From Sphingobacterium spiritivorum (lineage in GTDB: Bacteria > Bacteroidota > Bacteroidia > Sphingobacteriales > Sphingobacteriaceae): a DNA stretch of 64,000 nucleotides. Below the pieces are notes generated by a model that was given only the letters and a program-made list of their open reading frames with translations, was not told the DNA's origin and did no database searches. The stretch is from NCBI RefSeq assembly GCF_016725325.1, contig NZ_CP068083.1, positions 3,162,001 to 3,226,000 of the forward strand, given 5' to 3'. A program made the position numbers and the translations under genes. Shown piece by piece: positions 7,899-17,152 of this stretch (positions are counted from its first letter, which is position 1; each line of letters begins with the position of its first letter).

Positions 7899-9487
7899 AA
7901 GATTTTGTAGAACTCTTCGAAGCACTGGACAGTACAACCCGGACAAATGAAAAAATTGAAGCCATTCATCATTATCTGATAAATGCCAGACAGGAGGACC
8001 AGCTGTTTGGAATAGCATTGCTAATGGGTAATAAACCAAAACGTCCTGTCAAGACCAGTTTGTTAAAAGTATGGGCTGCCGAACTGGCCGATATTCCACT
8101 GTGGCTTCTGGATGAAAGCTACTACATTGTGGGGGATCTTGCCGAAAGTCTGGCTTTGGTATTACCGGCATCAAATACAGAAACTACATTTGAATTGCAT
8201 ACCATTTATCAGCAATTGATAAACTTGTATGGACAGCCGGAAAATGTACAGAAAGAAGTAATTTTGGGATATTGGACACAATTATCCGGCACAGCACTTT
8301 TTCTTTTTAATAAGTTTCTGACCGGAAATTTTCGGGTTGGGGTATCCAAAAAGATTGTGGGAAAGGCGCTCGCCCGTTATCTGGAAATGGAAGAGGCTGT
8401 TGTGGAGCACCGGCTTATGGGGAAATGGAGTCCGCTTACTGAGCAGATGGATTCTTTATTTTTCAGTGATCTGAATGAAGATAAGCATTTTCTCCCTTAT
8501 CCCTTTTATCTGGCCTATGCTATTGATTCTTCGGTAGAAGAGCTGGGTGATCTCGAAGACTGGATATTGGAGCCTAAGCTGGATGGTATCCGCGGACAGC
8601 TTATCATCCGAAAGGACGAACTGTTTGTCTGGAGCAGAGGAGAAGATCTGATGACGGAGAAATTTCCGGAATTTCACAAATTGAAGAACCTGCTTCCAAA
8701 CGGTACGGTGATCGATGGCGAAGTTATTCCATGGAAGGAGGGCACACCCCTTGACTTTAATATGATGCAGACCCGTATAGGACGCAAAAATCTGTCTGCT
8801 AAAACATTGGCCGATGCTCCGTTAGTGATGGTGTGCTATGATCTTCTGGAATGGGAAGGGAAGGATCTGAGAGCTCTTCCATTAGTGGAAAGACGTAATC
8901 TTCTGCAACATGTGCTGGATACACCCGGTGTTGCTGATGTCCTGTTGCTGTCTCCGGCTTTACAGTTCAGTGCCTGGGAGGAAGCAGCATCTTACAGAGT
9001 ACATGCAAGGGAACATAATGCGGAGGGACTTATGATCAAGCGCAAGTCAAGTCCCTATGAAACAGGACGGAAAAGAGGGAACTGGTGGAAGTGGAAAACG
9101 GACCCTATGACGATAGACGGGGTATTGATTTATGCACAGTCCGGACATGGGCGAAGGGCAAATTTGTTTACCGATTACACCTTTGCTGTTTGGGATGGAG
9201 AGCAATTAGTACCTTTTGCGAAAGCATATTCAGGATTGACAGACAAGGAACTTATTAGTATGGATAACTGGATCAAACGGAATACAATTGAAAAATTCGG
9301 ACCAGTAAGAAGTGTCAAAGCGGAAATGGTCTTTGAGCTGGCATTTGAAGGGATTAATCTCAGCAGCCGGCATAAATCGGGTGTGGCTTTACGGTTTCCC
9401 CGGATTCTGCGATGGCGAAAGGATAAATTAGCAAAAGATGCGAATACAAAACAAGATTTGTTGGACTTAATCGATTCGTTGAAATGA
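7895..9487 (+). CDS. ATP-dependent DNA ligase of the Lhr-Core repair operon
   Basis: A 530-residue ATP-dependent DNA ligase. An N-terminal helical DNA-binding domain (about 1-200) precedes the adenylation domain, with the nucleophilic lysine in EPKLDGIRG (Lys228). Other motifs are WSRGEDL, VIDGEVIPW and EGLMIKRKSSPYETGRKRG, and the protein ends with an OB domain (about 410-530). It belongs to the group annotated as cisplatin damage response ligase. Both ends overlap the neighbours by 4 bp (ATGA at 7895 and 9484), indicating tight translational coupling. It would seal nicks after processing by the other cassette proteins. Confidence 0.94.
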   Translation: MKDFVELFEALDSTTRTNEKIEAIHHYLINARQEDQLFGIALLMGNKPKRPVKTSLLKVWAAELADIPLWLLDESYYIVGDLAESLALVLPASNTETTFELHTIYQQLINLYGQPENVQKEVILGYWTQLSGTALFLFNKFLTGNFRVGVSKKIVGKALARYLEMEEAVVEHRLMGKWSPLTEQMDSLFFSDLNEDKHFLPYPFYLAYAIDSSVEELGDLEDWILEPKLDGIRGQLIIRKDELFVWSRGEDLMTEKFPEFHKLKNLLPNGTVIDGEVIPWKEGTPLDFNMMQTRIGRKNLSAKTLADAPLVMVCYDLLEWEGKDLRALPLVERRNLLQHVLDTPGVADVLLLSPALQFSAWEEAASYRVHAREHNAEGLMIKRKSSPYETGRKRGNWWKWKTDPMTIDGVLIYAQSGHGRRANLFTDYTFAVWDGEQLVPFAKAYSGLTDKELISMDNWIKRNTIEKFGPVRSVKAEMVFELAFEGINLSSRHKSGVALRFPRILRWRKDKLAKDANTKQDLLDLIDSLK

Positions 9488-11907
9488 ATCAGTTTGCAGA
9501 CGTATGGTTTCATAATCAGGGATGGAAGGCTCATGGTTTTCAACAGCAAACCTGGAAAGCTATTCGTGAAGGAAATTCCGGATTGCTAAATGCCCCTACA
9601 GGATACGGGAAAACATTTGCTGTATGGTTTGGAATTCTGGATCATTATTATGCGCATCATTCTGTCGCTAAGAATAAGAAATTACATACCCTTTGGATCA
9701 CGCCTTTACGGGCCTTGTCCAAAGAAATCTATAAAGCTGCAAATGCAGTTTCGGAAGAACTGGATCTGGATTATACTATTGAATTACGTACGGGTGATAC
9801 CACTGCATCGGTTCGTCAGCGACAACGTAAGACTCCTCCGCAGGCCATGATTACCACACCGGAAAGTGTGCATCTGCTGCTGGCATCCAAAGACAGTACA
9901 GCGTATTTCAAATCACTGGAATTTATTGTCATTGATGAATGGCACGAATTGTTAGGCAGCAAGCGTGGGGTGTTGGTAGAGTTGGCTTTAAGCCGGCTTA
10001 AGGCCATCAATCCGCGATTGAAGATATGGGGCATTTCCGCTACTATAGGTAATCTGGCAGAGGCAAAGGATATCTTGCTGGGTATAGAAAATACCGGTGT
10101 AATGGTCAAAGCAGATATTAAAAAGAAACTTCATATCGAGACTGTTCTGCCGGATTCACTGGAGAAATTTCCGTGGGCCGGACATTTAGGAATCCGGTTA
10201 CTGGATAAGGTCATTCCAATCATTAACGCACATCAGTCGACCCTGATATTTACCAATACAAGATCTCAGGCTGAAATATGGTATCAGCAGATTATTCTGA
10301 ACTACCCCGAATTTGCAGGATTACTGGCAATCCATCACGGTTCGCTGAGTGATGAGATTCGGTTTTGGGTAGAAGAAGCACTACATGAAGGCCGATTAAA
10401 AGCGGTGGTCTGTACCAGTAGTCTGGATCTGGGAGTAGATTTTCGACCGGTGGATTGTGTGGTGCAGGTAGGTTCTCCAAAAGGAGTAGCGCGTTTTTTA
10501 CAGCGTGCAGGCCGTTCGGGACACCGGCCGGATGAGACTTCAAAAATCTATTATGTACCTACGAATTCGCTTGAAATTATAGAAGGAGATTCGCTGAAAT
10601 ATGCTGTAAAAGAGCATATAGTCGAACAGCGCATACCTTATATCCGGAGCTTTGATGTGCTGATCCAGTATTTAATGACACTGGCCGTAGGCGATGGATT
10701 TGATGCGGATCAGATCTTTGCAGAAATCGTGCAGACACACTGTTATGCATCGGTATCCCGGTCAGAATTTGATGAATGTATGGCGATGCTTATTCACGGG
10801 GGTAAATCACTTACAGCTTATGACGATTTTCACCGTCTGGAATATCTTGACGGATTGTATAAAGTTACATCACGTAAACTGGCTATGCGACACCGGCTCA
10901 GTATTGGTGCGATTGTATCCGATACCATGATGCGTGTTCGGTTTATGAATGGCAAGTATCTGGGATCCATAGAAGAATCCTTTATCTCCAGACTGAAGGA
11001 AGGCGAGGTGTTTTGGTTCTCCGGAAGGCAGCTGGAATTGCTGCATACCAGAGGAATGGATGTGACCGTTAAACCTTCTACAAAAAAGAAAGGAGTAGTA
11101 CCGTCGTGGATGGGTGGACGCTTTTCCATATCTCCCGATCTGGGAGATGCGATCCGTCATAGTTTTCAGCATATTCAGAAAAGGAGTTATCAAAGTGAAG
11201 AGATCCGCTTTTTACAACCTCTTTTTAAGGAACAGAAGGTTCGCTCTGCTTTGCCGGTAGAAGACGAGCTGCTGGTCGAGTATATGGAAACCCGATATGG
11301 ACACCATTTATTTGTTTATCCTTTTGAAGGCAAACTTGTGCATGAAGGTATGTCTCAGGTCATCGCTTACAGGTTGGGTAAGATTCAGCCTGCGACCTTT
11401 AGTATTGCTACAAATGAATACGGATTCGAGCTGGTCTCCGAAACGAAATTTGATATTACCCTTCCTTTATTGCAAAAAGTATTTTCACCCGAGCATCTGC
11501 ATTCGGATCTGTCAAGCGGAATCAATGTGCAGGAGATGGCCAGACGGCGCTTCAGGGATATCGCAGGGATTGCAGGACTGGTTTTTCAGGGATTTCCCGG
11601 TAAGAATGTGAAAACCAAACATCTGCAGGCTAATTCAGGTTTGTTTTTTTCTGTATTTCAGGATTATGATCCTCATAATCTGCTGTTGAGAGAGGCCTAT
11701 GATGAAGTATTTGATTTTCAGTTGGAGGAAGGACGTATGCAGACTGCTTTCAACCGGATCAGCGGACACCGTATTATATTGACACATCCTGAAAAGCTGA
11801 CTCCCTTCGCTTTTCCTGTTTTCTCCGAATCTTTCCGCGAACGCTACAGTAATGAAGATTGGCAAAGCCGTTTGGAAAAACTGAAAATGCAGTTAACTTT
11901 GGAGTAA
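9484..11907 (+). CDS. Lhr-Core DEXH-box DNA helicase, ligase-associated
   Basis: An 807-residue superfamily 2 helicase of the Lhr-Core type. Visible motifs are Walker A APTGYGKTFA near residue 38, TPLRALSKEI, TTPESVHLLL, the DEXH box IDEWHELLGS near 155, SATIGNL, TSSLDLGVD and QRAGRSGHRP near 340. The winged-helix and Lhr-specific C-terminal domains fill the rest. Family members are 3'-5' ssDNA translocases that unwind RNA:DNA hybrids. The shorter length, compared with full Lhr of about 1500 residues, is typical for this operon type. Start and stop are coupled to the ligase and phosphoesterase genes. Confidence 0.94.
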   Translation: MNQFADVWFHNQGWKAHGFQQQTWKAIREGNSGLLNAPTGYGKTFAVWFGILDHYYAHHSVAKNKKLHTLWITPLRALSKEIYKAANAVSEELDLDYTIELRTGDTTASVRQRQRKTPPQAMITTPESVHLLLASKDSTAYFKSLEFIVIDEWHELLGSKRGVLVELALSRLKAINPRLKIWGISATIGNLAEAKDILLGIENTGVMVKADIKKKLHIETVLPDSLEKFPWAGHLGIRLLDKVIPIINAHQSTLIFTNTRSQAEIWYQQIILNYPEFAGLLAIHHGSLSDEIRFWVEEALHEGRLKAVVCTSSLDLGVDFRPVDCVVQVGSPKGVARFLQRAGRSGHRPDETSKIYYVPTNSLEIIEGDSLKYAVKEHIVEQRIPYIRSFDVLIQYLMTLAVGDGFDADQIFAEIVQTHCYASVSRSEFDECMAMLIHGGKSLTAYDDFHRLEYLDGLYKVTSRKLAMRHRLSIGAIVSDTMMRVRFMNGKYLGSIEESFISRLKEGEVFWFSGRQLELLHTRGMDVTVKPSTKKKGVVPSWMGGRFSISPDLGDAIRHSFQHIQKRSYQSEEIRFLQPLFKEQKVRSALPVEDELLVEYMETRYGHHLFVYPFEGKLVHEGMSQVIAYRLGKIQPATFSIATNEYGFELVSETKFDITLPLLQKVFSPEHLHSDLSSGINVQEMARRRFRDIAGIAGLVFQGFPGKNVKTKHLQANSGLFFSVFQDYDPHNLLLREAYDEVFDFQLEEGRMQTAFNRISGHRIILTHPEKLTPFAFPVFSESFRERYSNEDWQSRLEKLKMQLTLE

Positions 11908-12563
11908 TGGCAAAGAAGATTGTATTGAATGGATTAGATTGCTTTTTACTACCTCAGAAAGTACTGTATATTCCCTTTTATCATTTGTTGGTCGTGTCAG
12001 ACTGGCATTTGGGCAAGATGAAACATTTTCGGAAGGAGGGATTATTTGTGCCTCCTGTAGAAGTAGAAGAAGAAATCAGCCGCCTGGAATTGTTATTGCA
12101 GGAGCTGACAGTAGAACGGGTAATATTACTGGGAGATTTGTTTCATTCCGACTGGAATGAAGACTGGACAGCATTTGCTATGTTTACACATCGCTATCCG
12201 AAAATCAGTTTTTTGCTTACCCGTGGTAATCATGATATTTTGGTAGATACGCACTGGGCTGAAGCGCGTTTACAGATTATTCCACAATATATTCTGGCTG
12301 AAGGACTGCTGTTTTCGCACGAACCTGTCACTGATTTGCCGGCTTACATGTTTAATATTGTAGGACACCTGCATCCCGGATGTGTCGTCAGAGGAAAGGG
12401 CCGGCAACAGTTCCGGCTTCCATGTTTCCATTTGAAAAATAATGTTCTCACCTTGCCGGCCTATGGCAAATGGACAGGGTTGCATATATTGCCGAAAGAG
12501 GATAATGCTCGTTTTTTTTCTGTTATTTATGATGAGGTCGTCGAAATAAAAGAGTTTGCTTAA
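11907..12563 (+). CDS. pdeM: Ligase-associated metallophosphoesterase (DNA endonuclease PdeM)
   Basis: A 218-residue calcineurin-like phosphoesterase closing the repair operon. Metal-ligand motifs occur in order: SDWHLGKMKH, GDLFHSDW, TRGNHDIL, SHEP and GHLHPG. Homologues (MPE/PdeM) have Mn-dependent phosphodiesterase and DNA endonuclease activity. ATG 11907 is chosen over the upstream in-frame 11859 because it forms a TAATG overlap with the helicase stop and MAKKIVLNGLDC begins the conserved region. No terminator is evident in the 110 bp before the next gene. Confidence 0.92.
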   Translation: MAKKIVLNGLDCFLLPQKVLYIPFYHLLVVSDWHLGKMKHFRKEGLFVPPVEVEEEISRLELLLQELTVERVILLGDLFHSDWNEDWTAFAMFTHRYPKISFLLTRGNHDILVDTHWAEARLQIIPQYILAEGLLFSHEPVTDLPAYMFNIVGHLHPGCVVRGKGRQQFRLPCFHLKNNVLTLPAYGKWTGLHILPKEDNARFFSVIYDEVVEIKEFA

Positions 12564-12673
12564 CTTCAGTATAGCAGATTGCAGCCCTGCAAAATAGCTT
12601 ATTATACCTGTTAAATCTTTCTTTTGATATGCTGTAAAAGTGCTATCTTTAATCCATATAAACTTGAAAAAAT

Positions 12674-13804
12674 ATGGGATTGTTAGATAAAATCAGAAAT
12701 GAATTTATAGATATCATCGAGTGGGTGGATGATACCAAAGACACCATTGTCTGGAAATTTCCACGCTATCAGAATGAGATAAAAATGGGTGCACAGCTTA
12801 CTGTACGCGAAGGTCAGGCTGCTGTATTTATGAATGAGGGACGTATCGCCGATGTGTATTATTCCGGGCGGTATGAACTTTCAACACAGAATATGCCTAT
12901 TATGACGACTTTACAGGGTTGGAAATATGGTTTCAACAGTCCTTTCAAAGCAGATATTTTTTTTGTGAGTCTGCGACAGTTTGTGAATCAGAAATGGGGA
13001 ACCAACAATCCTATTATGCTCAGAGATGCCGAATTCGGCCCGGTACGGCTGCGTGCATTTGGTAACTATGCTTTCAGTGTCAAAGATCCCGGCTTGTTTA
13101 TCAAAACAATTTCTGCAACCAACCCTACATTTACGGTAGATGATATAAATGAACAGCTGCGTAATATTGCGGTTACCCGTGGTATGGATGCTGTAGCTGA
13201 ATCCAAAATTCCGATTCTTGATCTGGCCTCTAATTATGATGAAGTATCAGGTCTTATTCAACAAAAAATAAGCCCTGAATTTGAAGAAATTGGATTGCTG
13301 CTTAATAAATTCTTAATTGAAAATGTCTCCCTTCCGGATGAAGTGGAAAAGGTGCTGGACAAACGCAGCAGTATGGGAATTGTGGGGGATTTGGGAGCAT
13401 ATGCACAGTATCAGGCAGCCAATGCAATGGAAAAAGCTGCTGAGAATCCAAGTAGTGGCGGATTGATGGGAGCCGGACTGGGAGCCGGACTAGGAATGGG
13501 AATGGCCGGTAATATGGCCGGAGTATTTCAGGAACGTAAGTTTGAGGGTAATCAGCCTGCTGCTCAGGAAGCAGGGGCAGTTCCGCCACCATTACCTGTG
13601 CAAGTTGCTTACTATGTCGCAGTCAACAATAAGCAGGAGGGGCCATTTGATATGACACAGCTCAAAGAGATGATTGCAGGTGGCAGACTGACTTCAAATA
13701 TGTTGGTTTGGAAAGCCGGATTTGACAATTGGATTGCAGCATCGCAGACGACAGACCTTGCTCAGTTGTTCCAGCAGACTCCTCCTCCGATACCAGGCGC
13801 CTAA
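12674..13804 (+). CDS. SPFH-domain protein with C-terminal GYF_2 domain
   Basis: A 376-residue cytoplasmic protein. The first 235 residues form a YdjI-type SPFH/band-7 domain (WVDDTKDTIVWKFPR, LTVREGQAAVFMNEG, KFLIENVSLPDEVE). A Gly/Ala/Met-rich linker follows (about 255-305). The protein ends with a GYF_2 module (YYVAVNNKQEGPFDMTQL, WKAGFDNWIAA, about 312-368), a fold that usually binds proline-rich partners. The next gene, 19 bp downstream, encodes a zinc-ribbon membrane protein, the usual neighbour of this SPFH type. A membrane-stress or scaffold role is inferred from the family only. Confidence 0.85.
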   Translation: MGLLDKIRNEFIDIIEWVDDTKDTIVWKFPRYQNEIKMGAQLTVREGQAAVFMNEGRIADVYYSGRYELSTQNMPIMTTLQGWKYGFNSPFKADIFFVSLRQFVNQKWGTNNPIMLRDAEFGPVRLRAFGNYAFSVKDPGLFIKTISATNPTFTVDDINEQLRNIAVTRGMDAVAESKIPILDLASNYDEVSGLIQQKISPEFEEIGLLLNKFLIENVSLPDEVEKVLDKRSSMGIVGDLGAYAQYQAANAMEKAAENPSSGGLMGAGLGAGLGMGMAGNMAGVFQERKFEGNQPAAQEAGAVPPPLPVQVAYYVAVNNKQEGPFDMTQLKEMIAGGRLTSNMLVWKAGFDNWIAASQTTDLAQLFQQTPPPIPGA

Positions 13805-13823
13805 GCAAATTCAATCGTTGTTC

Positions 13824-14948
13824 ATGGCATTTGAAGAAAAAACTGCTGAAATAAATAAAACATTTAAATGTACCGGTTGTAGTGCTCCTCTGGCCTATAA
13901 ACCCGGTACAGATTATTTGTTATGTCCGTATTGTGGTACACGTAATACGATAGTGCAAAATGTGGAGAATGCTCCTCCGCTTACCTTTCCTATTGATTAT
14001 GATCATTACATTGCTTCTATAAAAGATGTCAATGACAACCGATATGAGGAGCTGCAGGAAATTGCAAAATGTACAAACTGTGGGGCATCCACAACACTGC
14101 CTTCACATGTAGTCGCAGCAAAATGTGCTTTTTGCTCTTCGCCTCTGGTTATTGATCATCATACCGAACATATTGTGCGGCCTCAGGCGCTGGTTCCCTT
14201 TTTTATAGATAATAAGCGGGCTTATCAGCAATTTAAAACCTGGGGAGGTAAGCGCTGGTTTGCGCCGAATGATTTTAAAAGAATTTTTGATACATACTCT
14301 TTGAATGCATTGAAGGGCGTGTATATTCCTTTCTGGGTGTTCAATGCAAATACAGTTTCCGATTATACCGGCGAGCGGGGAGATCATTATTATGTGGAGC
14401 GGACGGTAAGAGATAAGGATGGGAATACCACGACAGTACAGGATCAGCGCACACGCTGGCGATATGCTTCCGGAAGAGTCTCTGTGGCCTTTAAAGATAT
14501 CACTATATGTGCTTCACAGTCACTTTCTCAGGCTTCCAGTGACAAACTCGGACCCTGGCATTTGGATAAGCTTGTTCCTTTCAATGAACAGTATATCAGT
14601 GGTTTTTCAGCACAGACTTATCAGCTGGATCCTCAGGCGGCAATGGCCGAAGCTAAAGCGGTTATGCACTATCAGATCAGAGGATATATACAGGATGATA
14701 TAGGTGGTGATGAACAGCGTATCGATTCGGTACAGACAGATTTCAGTAAAGAAGGGATACGGTATGTGTTGCTGCCGGTATGGCTGACATCTTATAAGTA
14801 TAATGGGAAATACTATCAGATTATGATCAATGCCTTCAGTGGAAAGGTATATGGTGACCGGCCGTATAGTACTTGGAAAATTGTAGGAGCTATTCTTTTG
14901 GGAATTCTTATTCTGTATATTATTGGTCTGTTTTTAGGAGTAGGGTAG
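13824..14948 (+). CDS. Zinc-ribbon protein with C-terminal membrane anchor
   Basis: A 374-residue protein with two zinc ribbons near the N-terminus (CTGCSAPL...CPYCG at about 16-40 and CTNCGAS...CAFCSSP at about 86-110). A long soluble region lacks recognised motifs, and one membrane helix (IVGAILLGILILYIIGLFL) sits at the very end. Start ATG 13824 is chosen because an upstream in-frame ATG at 13722 lies inside the preceding gene. It forms a two-gene unit with the SPFH-GYF protein, with which it probably acts at the membrane. Proteins like this are sometimes misannotated as helicases; no helicase motif is present. Confidence 0.8.
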   Translation: MAFEEKTAEINKTFKCTGCSAPLAYKPGTDYLLCPYCGTRNTIVQNVENAPPLTFPIDYDHYIASIKDVNDNRYEELQEIAKCTNCGASTTLPSHVVAAKCAFCSSPLVIDHHTEHIVRPQALVPFFIDNKRAYQQFKTWGGKRWFAPNDFKRIFDTYSLNALKGVYIPFWVFNANTVSDYTGERGDHYYVERTVRDKDGNTTTVQDQRTRWRYASGRVSVAFKDITICASQSLSQASSDKLGPWHLDKLVPFNEQYISGFSAQTYQLDPQAAMAEAKAVMHYQIRGYIQDDIGGDEQRIDSVQTDFSKEGIRYVLLPVWLTSYKYNGKYYQIMINAFSGKVYGDRPYSTWKIVGAILLGILILYIIGLFLGVG

Positions 14949-14953
14949 ATATG

Positions 14954-14997
14954 AATATTCCATAGTTCAGGATTCAAATTCTGTACTATGGAATATT
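14954..14997. terminator. Convergent inverted repeat between zinc-ribbon and LRR genes
   Basis: AATATTCCATAGT at 14954-14966 is perfectly complementary to ACTATGGAATATT at 14985-14997. It lies between converging stops and could terminate both directions, though T-tracts are short. Confidence 0.6.
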
Positions 14998-15006
14998 TGA
15001 AAGACC

Positions 15007-16155
15007 TTAGAAATCCCGGTATTCGTCAAACCATTGACTGGCTTTTTCAGTTGAGATTGCTAAGGAGGAGGATTGAGTAAGCTGATCTACAGCCAGACCC
15101 GCATCTTCACGCTCTGTGGTCTCTATGTCCGGTAAGGAATTAATAACCCGGATTACTTTAACAACCGAATCTTTTACCTCATCTTCTGTTTTAGCCTTGC
15201 TGATTTCCTTTAGCGCTGTTTTATAAGCTTTGGTTGCCAGTTTTGCATTTTTATCTGTCCAGCCCGCAAATGGGATTCCATATTCTGTTATAAACCAGAT
15301 GCTTTTTCTTAGTTTGGATACTGAAGCATACTTAAATACTCTTTCTTTACTCAGTTGCTGTAATTCTTTTTTCAATACTTTACCTGCCTCTTCTTCTATA
15401 TTCCATCCGATAAAATATGTTAGTTGAGACCATGTTGCAAGTGCAGGCATATCTGCCAAATCAGGAACATATCTTAATTCTATAGACTCCAGATGTAGCA
15501 ATTCCTTCAATGCTAGCATATTTGTTAGATTTCCGCTCAGACTCAAAGATTTCAGATTTTTGAATTGCAGAAGACTTTCACAGTCGAATGGCTGACCTGC
15601 GGGAGGAACACTTACATCAATATGTGGTATGTGTTCGAAATTCTTAAATACAGGTAACTTATAGGGAAGTGTGTCCGTCTTTACTGTATCGGGAGAGAAA
15701 TGAAGATAAGGAATCCCGGTAGGATGCTTTATGTGTATTTGTGTCAGATTGCCAGACAGGTAGAGTCTTCTGATCTTGCTTCCCAATGTTAATTCGACCT
15801 GTTGTCCTGCTGAATGAACATAAAAATTTCCTATATCAGCGTTTGTCAGATCTGCTGAAACAGGTTCATATGGAAACCAATGAAAATCTTCAACAGGTCT
15901 TTGATCTGACCATTGAACGAATCCGTTATCATTCCCTGCATAATAGAAAAATCTCGGCCAGTATGAGCCGGCAGGTGTTCTGAATTCATCAAAGCAATTC
16001 CATTGTATTACATCTCCTTTTTCCACCCAGGTGTCATATTTACCTTGGGAAATACCCTTAGTGCCAATAGAAAAGCTTCCCTGTCCTGCAGGGATAGTTA
16101 TTTTATGACTTTGGTCTGCGGTTAGTGAAATATAGGCAGGCTGGTCTCTTTGCAT
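15007..16155 (-). CDS. Leucine-rich-repeat-like protein, function unknown
   Basis: A 382-residue protein without signal peptide. Residues 1-110 hold a beta-rich region with many aromatic residues. The middle shows irregular leucine-rich repeats (LKSLSLSGNLTNMLAL, LHLESIELRYVPDL, RRLYLSGNLTQIHI). The C-terminal 120 residues are helical and charged (KAYKTALKEISKAKTEDEV). I know no named family for this arrangement. A hairpin separates it from the upstream tyrA, so it is probably transcribed alone. Substrate or partner binding is the likely general role of the LRR part. Confidence 0.75.
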   Translation of the reverse strand: MQRDQPAYISLTADQSHKITIPAGQGSFSIGTKGISQGKYDTWVEKGDVIQWNCFDEFRTPAGSYWPRFFYYAGNDNGFVQWSDQRPVEDFHWFPYEPVSADLTNADIGNFYVHSAGQQVELTLGSKIRRLYLSGNLTQIHIKHPTGIPYLHFSPDTVKTDTLPYKLPVFKNFEHIPHIDVSVPPAGQPFDCESLLQFKNLKSLSLSGNLTNMLALKELLHLESIELRYVPDLADMPALATWSQLTYFIGWNIEEEAGKVLKKELQQLSKERVFKYASVSKLRKSIWFITEYGIPFAGWTDKNAKLATKAYKTALKEISKAKTEDEVKDSVVKVIRVINSLPDIETTEREDAGLAVDQLTQSSSLAISTEKASQWFDEYRDF

Positions 16156-16190
16156 AGTAGGGAGGTTTTGTTCCTATTTATCTAAAGCAG

Positions 16191-16224
16191 ATAGTGCTGC
16201 AAAGTTTGAAGTCTGCAGCACTAT
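16191..16224 (-). terminator. Hairpin after tyrA
   Basis: ATAGTGCTGCA at 16191-16201 pairs with TGCAGCACTAT at 16214-16224. It lies directly behind the tyrA stop on the minus strand; the T-tract is weak. Confidence 0.6.
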
Positions 16225-16226
16225 TC

Positions 16227-17066
16227 TTATTTAATAATCCTTTTGATCTTATTCGATTTTTTAATCAGCTTATACAGCTCATCATAATCTTCTTTTTCAA
16301 TCGCCTTATGCAGGAGTTGCAGCTGTTTGATATGCTCATCCAGCACTTCCAGTACATTTGTCCTGTTTTGTTTGAATATCGGAGTCCACATATCTGGTGA
16401 ACTTTTTGCCAGACGTACCGTAGATTCAAATCCCGAACCGGCCAGTTCAAAAATACGACCCTGTGATTTTTCTTTCCCCAATACCGTGAGTGCCAGTGCA
16501 AAAGATGTAAGATGAGAAATGTGGGATACATATGCCGTATGTACATCATGCTCATTGGCATTCATGTAGGAAGTTTTCATTTCAAGTTGCTCGGTAATGG
16601 AATCCGCCAGTTCAAAGGCATCCTCGTCCGATCGGAAAGCTTCTACATATACCATCATTTTATCTTTAAACAGACCAGGTATAGCAGCTTCAGGACCTGA
16701 ATATTCGGTTCCTGCCATAGGGTGTGCGGCTACATAACGTCCTCTTTTAGGGTGGTTCTCTATAAGTTTGAGAATATTTTCCTTTGTAGAGCCCATATCA
16801 ATGACGACCTGATCTGTGACCAGATCCAGTATTTTAGGTGCAAGTTCTAAAATTGCATTTACCGGAGCTGTCAGAATAATGACCTTACAGTTTTTTACAG
16901 CTTCTTCCAGAGAGGCGATTTCATCAACCAGATGAAGCTGAAGAGCTTTTTTCTGATTAGATTCACTCTTGTCAACTCCTATTATTTTAGAAAAGTTTCC
17001 CTTTTCTTTCAATCGGATGGCTACTGATCCTCCGATCAGTCCGATTCCGACAATTGCTAAGTTCAT
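16227..17066 (-). CDS. tyrA: Prephenate dehydrogenase
   Basis: Converts prephenate to 4-hydroxyphenylpyruvate in tyrosine synthesis. The 279-residue protein starts with the Rossmann motif VGIGLIGGSVA, followed by GVDKSESN, DMGSTKENIL, the catalytic-region AAHPMAGTEYSG, and HDVHTAYVSHISHL. Start ATG 17066 is chosen because 12 upstream in-frame codons (MFNFYFFNYHFL) precede the Rossmann strand without homology. The aminotransferase gene 86 bp upstream on the same strand probably supplies the transamination step; the DAHP synthase and prephenate dehydratase genes often found with this pair in Bacteroidota are absent here. Confidence 0.92.
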   Translation of the reverse strand: MNLAIVGIGLIGGSVAIRLKEKGNFSKIIGVDKSESNQKKALQLHLVDEIASLEEAVKNCKVIILTAPVNAILELAPKILDLVTDQVVIDMGSTKENILKLIENHPKRGRYVAAHPMAGTEYSGPEAAIPGLFKDKMMVYVEAFRSDEDAFELADSITEQLEMKTSYMNANEHDVHTAYVSHISHLTSFALALTVLGKEKSQGRIFELAGSGFESTVRLAKSSPDMWTPIFKQNRTNVLEVLDEHIKQLQLLHKAIEKEDYDELYKLIKKSNKIKRIIK

Positions 17067-17152
17067 TAGAAAATGATAATTAAAAAAGTAAAAATTAAAC
17101 AACTGTTATACAGTGATTTTTGTGTCTACTGTATGCTTAAGTTGTTTTCAAG

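Noticed and set aside
14000..14120. Helicase annotation for the zinc-ribbon protein
   Set aside because: Only the zinc ribbons resemble PriA-like proteins; no Walker motifs are present.
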